Positions 61,503 to 64,000 of a stretch of 64,000 bases of DNA are shown one piece after another. The notes beneath the pieces were generated by a model. The model was not told the DNA's origin. It worked only from the letters and a program-made list of their open reading frames with translations, and ran no database searches. The DNA is taken from contig NZ_QPJT01000003.1 in NCBI RefSeq assembly GCF_003337415.1, positions 62,001 to 126,000 on the forward strand, read 5' to 3'. The stretch is from Anaerobacterium chartisolvens. GTDB taxonomy: Bacteria; Bacillota; Clostridia; Acetivibrionales; DSM-27016. A program made the position numbers and the translations under genes. Positions within the stretch are counted from its first letter, which is position 1, and the number at the start of each line of letters is the position of its first letter.

Positions 61503-64000
61503 ATGAAAGATTTTGTACACCTGCATGTCCATACCGAATATAGTCTTCTTGACGGGGCAAACAGAATAAAGGACCTCATAGCGAGGACTGCGGAGCTTGG
61601 AATGAAAAGCATAGCTATTACCGATCATGGAGTAATGTATGGTGTGGTTGATTTTTATAAGGAAGCAATGCAAAGAGGCATAAAGCCTATTTTGGGCTGC
61701 GAGGTTTACACCGCAAAGAGGACAAGGCATGACAAGCAGCCGGGGATAGACTCCGAGCAGGGCCATCTTGTGCTGCTTGCAAAAGATAATACCGGCTATA
61801 AAAATCTTATGAAAATTGTGTCAATAGGGTTTACGGAAGGGTTTTACTACAGGCCGAGGATTGACATGGAGGTTCTTGAGAGGTACAGCGAGGGTATTAT
61901 TGCCCTTAGCGCATGTCTTTCGGGGGATATACCCAGAGCCTTGCTTCAGAATGATTACCAAAGAGCAAAGGTGCTTGCCTTAAAGCATAACGATATTTTC
62001 GGCAGGGGCAATTTTTATCTTGAGCTTCAAATAAACGGTATAGAAGAACAAAATCTTGTAAATCAGAATATAATTAAAATAAGCAGGGAAACGGGCATAC
62101 CTCTCATTGCCACAAACGATGCGCATTATCTGAGAAAAGAGGATGCCAGAGCACATGAAATACTTTTGTGCATACAGACGGGCAAAACAATAAACGATGA
62201 AGACAGAATGAGGTTTTCCACCGACGAGGTATATGTCAAGTCTCCCGAGGAAATGTGGAAGCTGTTTAAGGATATCCCTGAGGCGGCGGAAAATACAGTG
62301 GAAATTGCGCGTCAATGCAATGTTGAGCTGGAATTCAACAAGCTTCATTTACCAGCTTTTAAGCTTCCTGACAGCGAAGAGCCCTTTGAGTTTCTATCCC
62401 GTCTGTGCAGCGAGGGCTTAGAAAGGCTTTACGGAGTCGGTTATGACAGTACAAAATCAGACAGGCTGAAATATGAGCTTGGAGTAATCAGACAAATGGG
62501 GTATGTTGACTATTTCCTTATAGTGTGGGATTTCATAAGGTATGCAAGGGAAAATGGGATAATGGTAGGCCCTGGAAGGGGATCGGCTGCGGGAAGCCTG
62601 GTGGCCTACAGCCTTGGAATAACAAATATAGATCCATTAAAATACGGGCTGCTTTTTGAAAGATTTTTGAATCCTGAAAGAATAAGTATGCCCGATATAG
62701 ACATTGATTTTTGCTATGAGAGAAGGCAGGAAGTAATAGATTATGTTATAAAAAAGTACGGCACCGACAGGGTGGCGCAGATAATTACCTTTGGAACAAT
62801 GGCGGCAAGAGCTGCAATAAGAGATGTGGGAAGGGCAATGGATATACCTTATAACGATGTCGATACCGTTGCCAAAATGATACCCTTCCAGCTTGGAATG
62901 AATATTGACAAGGCTCTTGAAATGAATCCCCAACTGAAGGAGAGGTATGACGACGACACCAACACAAGGGAGCTTATAGACATGGCAAGGCTGCTCGAGG
63001 GGATGCCAAGACATGCTTCCACACATGCTGCCGGCGTGGTTATTTCAAAGGAGCCCATAGTAGAGTATGTACCTTTGCAAAGAAACGATGACAGCATCAC
63101 CACCCAATTTACAATGGGGCTTCTTGAGGAAATAGGGCTATTAAAGATGGACTTTCTCGGCCTCAGAACCCTTACAGTTATAAGGGATGCAGTGGAGCTG
63201 ATAGAAAAAAATCACGGAGTGAAGATTGAAATTGACAGGCTTGTAATGAATGATCCAAATGTTTTCAAGCTTATAGGAGAGGGGAAGACCTCTGGGGTAT
63301 TCCAGCTCGAAAGTGCCGGGATGACGCAGTTTATGAAGGAGCTGCAGCCCAATTCCCTTGAGGACATTATAGCGGGCATATCACTCTACAGGCCGGGCCC
63401 TATGGATCAGATTCCCCGATATATACACAATAAAAACAACCCCGAGGATGTAAAATACCATCATCCTATGCTCGAAGGCATATTAAATGTTACATACGGG
63501 TGCATGGTTTATCAGGAGCAGGTAATGCAGGTTGTAAGACAGCTCGGAGGGTATTCAATGGGACGGGCGGATCTGGTCAGAAGGGCGATGTCCAAGAAAA
63601 AGGTAAGCGTAATGGAGCAGGAGCGGCAAAACTTCATATACGGTATAACCGATGCCGAAGGCAATGTTATTGTAAACGGGGCTGTCAGAAATGGAGTTGA
63701 TGAGAATACCGCAAACAGAATATTCGATGAAATGATGGACTTTGCCAGCTATGCCTTCAACAAGTCCCATGCGGCGGCATATGCCGTTGTAGGCTATCAG
63801 ACGGCATGGCTTAAATGCTACTATCCCGTTGAATTCACAGCGGCGCTGTTAAACAGCTTTTTAGGCAGCAGCGACAAGGTTTCCCAGTATGTATATCAAT
63901 GCAGGCTTATGGGTATTGAGGTGCTTCCCCCAGACATAAATGAAAGCTTTGCTAAGTTTACTGTCGTTGGAAGTAAAATAAGGTTTGGGATGGCCGCCGT
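61503..64000 (+). CDS. dnaE: DNA polymerase III alpha subunit, N-terminal part
   Basis: About 832 codons are present and the frame runs off the right edge. The PHP domain begins at residue 1 (FVHLHVHTEYSLLDG, then AITDHGVMYGVVDFY). The palm has PGRGSAAGSLVAYSLGI and the catalytic acidic motif PDIDIDF (Asp398, Asp400, Asp402), matching E. coli DnaE positions closely. HASTHAAGVVIS and the fingers region SLYRPGPMDQIP follow, then FNKSHAAAYAVVGYQTAWLK. It is the DnaE1-type enzyme, not PolC: no exonuclease insert is present. ATG 61503 follows GGAGGG. Confidence 0.96.
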   Translation, partial: MKDFVHLHVHTEYSLLDGANRIKDLIARTAELGMKSIAITDHGVMYGVVDFYKEAMQRGIKPILGCEVYTAKRTRHDKQPGIDSEQGHLVLLAKDNTGYKNLMKIVSIGFTEGFYYRPRIDMEVLERYSEGIIALSACLSGDIPRALLQNDYQRAKVLALKHNDIFGRGNFYLELQINGIEEQNLVNQNIIKISRETGIPLIATNDAHYLRKEDARAHEILLCIQTGKTINDEDRMRFSTDEVYVKSPEEMWKLFKDIPEAAENTVEIARQCNVELEFNKLHLPAFKLPDSEEPFEFLSRLCSEGLERLYGVGYDSTKSDRLKYELGVIRQMGYVDYFLIVWDFIRYARENGIMVGPGRGSAAGSLVAYSLGITNIDPLKYGLLFERFLNPERISMPDIDIDFCYERRQEVIDYVIKKYGTDRVAQIITFGTMAARAAIRDVGRAMDIPYNDVDTVAKMIPFQLGMNIDKALEMNPQLKERYDDDTNTRELIDMARLLEGMPRHASTHAAGVVISKEPIVEYVPLQRNDDSITTQFTMGLLEEIGLLKMDFLGLRTLTVIRDAVELIEKNHGVKIEIDRLVMNDPNVFKLIGEGKTSGVFQLESAGMTQFMKELQPNSLEDIIAGISLYRPGPMDQIPRYIHNKNNPEDVKYHHPMLEGILNVTYGCMVYQEQVMQVVRQLGGYSMGRADLVRRAMSKKKVSVMEQERQNFIYGITDAEGNVIVNGAVRNGVDENTANRIFDEMMDFASYAFNKSHAAAYAVVGYQTAWLKCYYPVEFTAALLNSFLGSSDKVSQYVYQCRLMGIEVLPPDINESFAKFTVVGSKIRFGMAA

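Overview
This window looks like the chromosome of a low-GC, spore-lineage Firmicute of the class Clostridia. AGGAGG-type ribosome sites are strong, GTG and TTG starts are frequent, and the relatives suggested by gene content (YesM/YesN kinases, PrsA-type foldase, HD-GYP protein, DnaE) are clostridial. A Ruminiclostridium-like host is a guess only. No rRNA, tRNA, CRISPR array or complete insertion sequence was seen. The first gene (lysA) and the last (dnaE) run off the ends.

Layout. 0-6 kb: end of lysA, a parvulin foldase with a copper-amine-oxidase-like N-terminus, a YjbQ-family protein, a secreted three-repeat DUF2680-like protein, a self-regulated GntR/ABC-2 operon, and a HAAS-type membrane protein with its PadR regulator. 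7-14.3 kb: a Crp/Fnr regulator followed by a complete nitrogenase-like set (NifH-like reductase, NifD-like and NifK-like subunits) and a siderophore/cobalamin-type ABC importer. No nifB, nifE or nifN is present, so this is unlikely to be a nitrogen-fixation locus. 14.6-20.4 kb: a sugar ABC importer with a YesM/YesN two-component pair. 20.5-28.5 kb: small regulatory and accessory genes (AraC-GyrI, MarR plus DUF6544, GNAT, a lipoprotein, an ECF sigma/anti-sigma pair, a NarL-type two-component pair), with short GGGGAC repeats scattered among them.

28.7-40.1 kb is a RiPP (ribosomal peptide) system of the NHLP/Nif11 type: ECF sigma factor, a soluble putative anti-sigma protein, a double-GNAT protein, a Nif11-type precursor with a core of only about 8-10 residues and one cysteine, a radical SAM/SPASM maturase, an orphan Leu/Ile/Val-type binding lipoprotein, an HlyD adaptor, a peptidase-ABC exporter and a second ABC protein. 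Two observations tie it together. The putative anti-sigma protein carries a copy of the precursor's leader-peptide cleavage motif near its C-terminus. The precursor and the export operon share an ECF-like promoter motif (TGTAATAC, 14 nt, CGTA). A 195-212 bp palindromic element flanks the precursor-maturase module on both sides, and a third copy lies at 57.7 kb.

40.1-47.5 kb: divergent AraC and IclR regulators and an operon for an acidic sugar, probably sialic acid or a relative (BNR sialidase-like protein, DHDPS/NanA-like lyase, a tripartite tricarboxylate transporter, a YhcH/NanQ-like anomerase). 47.6-57.6 kb, minus strand: a binding protein-kinase-regulator trio, then a ribose-type ABC importer and a polyol dehydrogenase. 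58.4-64 kb: phosphoglucomutase, an HD-GYP protein and DNA polymerase III alpha, which are core-type genes.

All functions are inferred from motifs and family resemblance read by eye. No database search was run.
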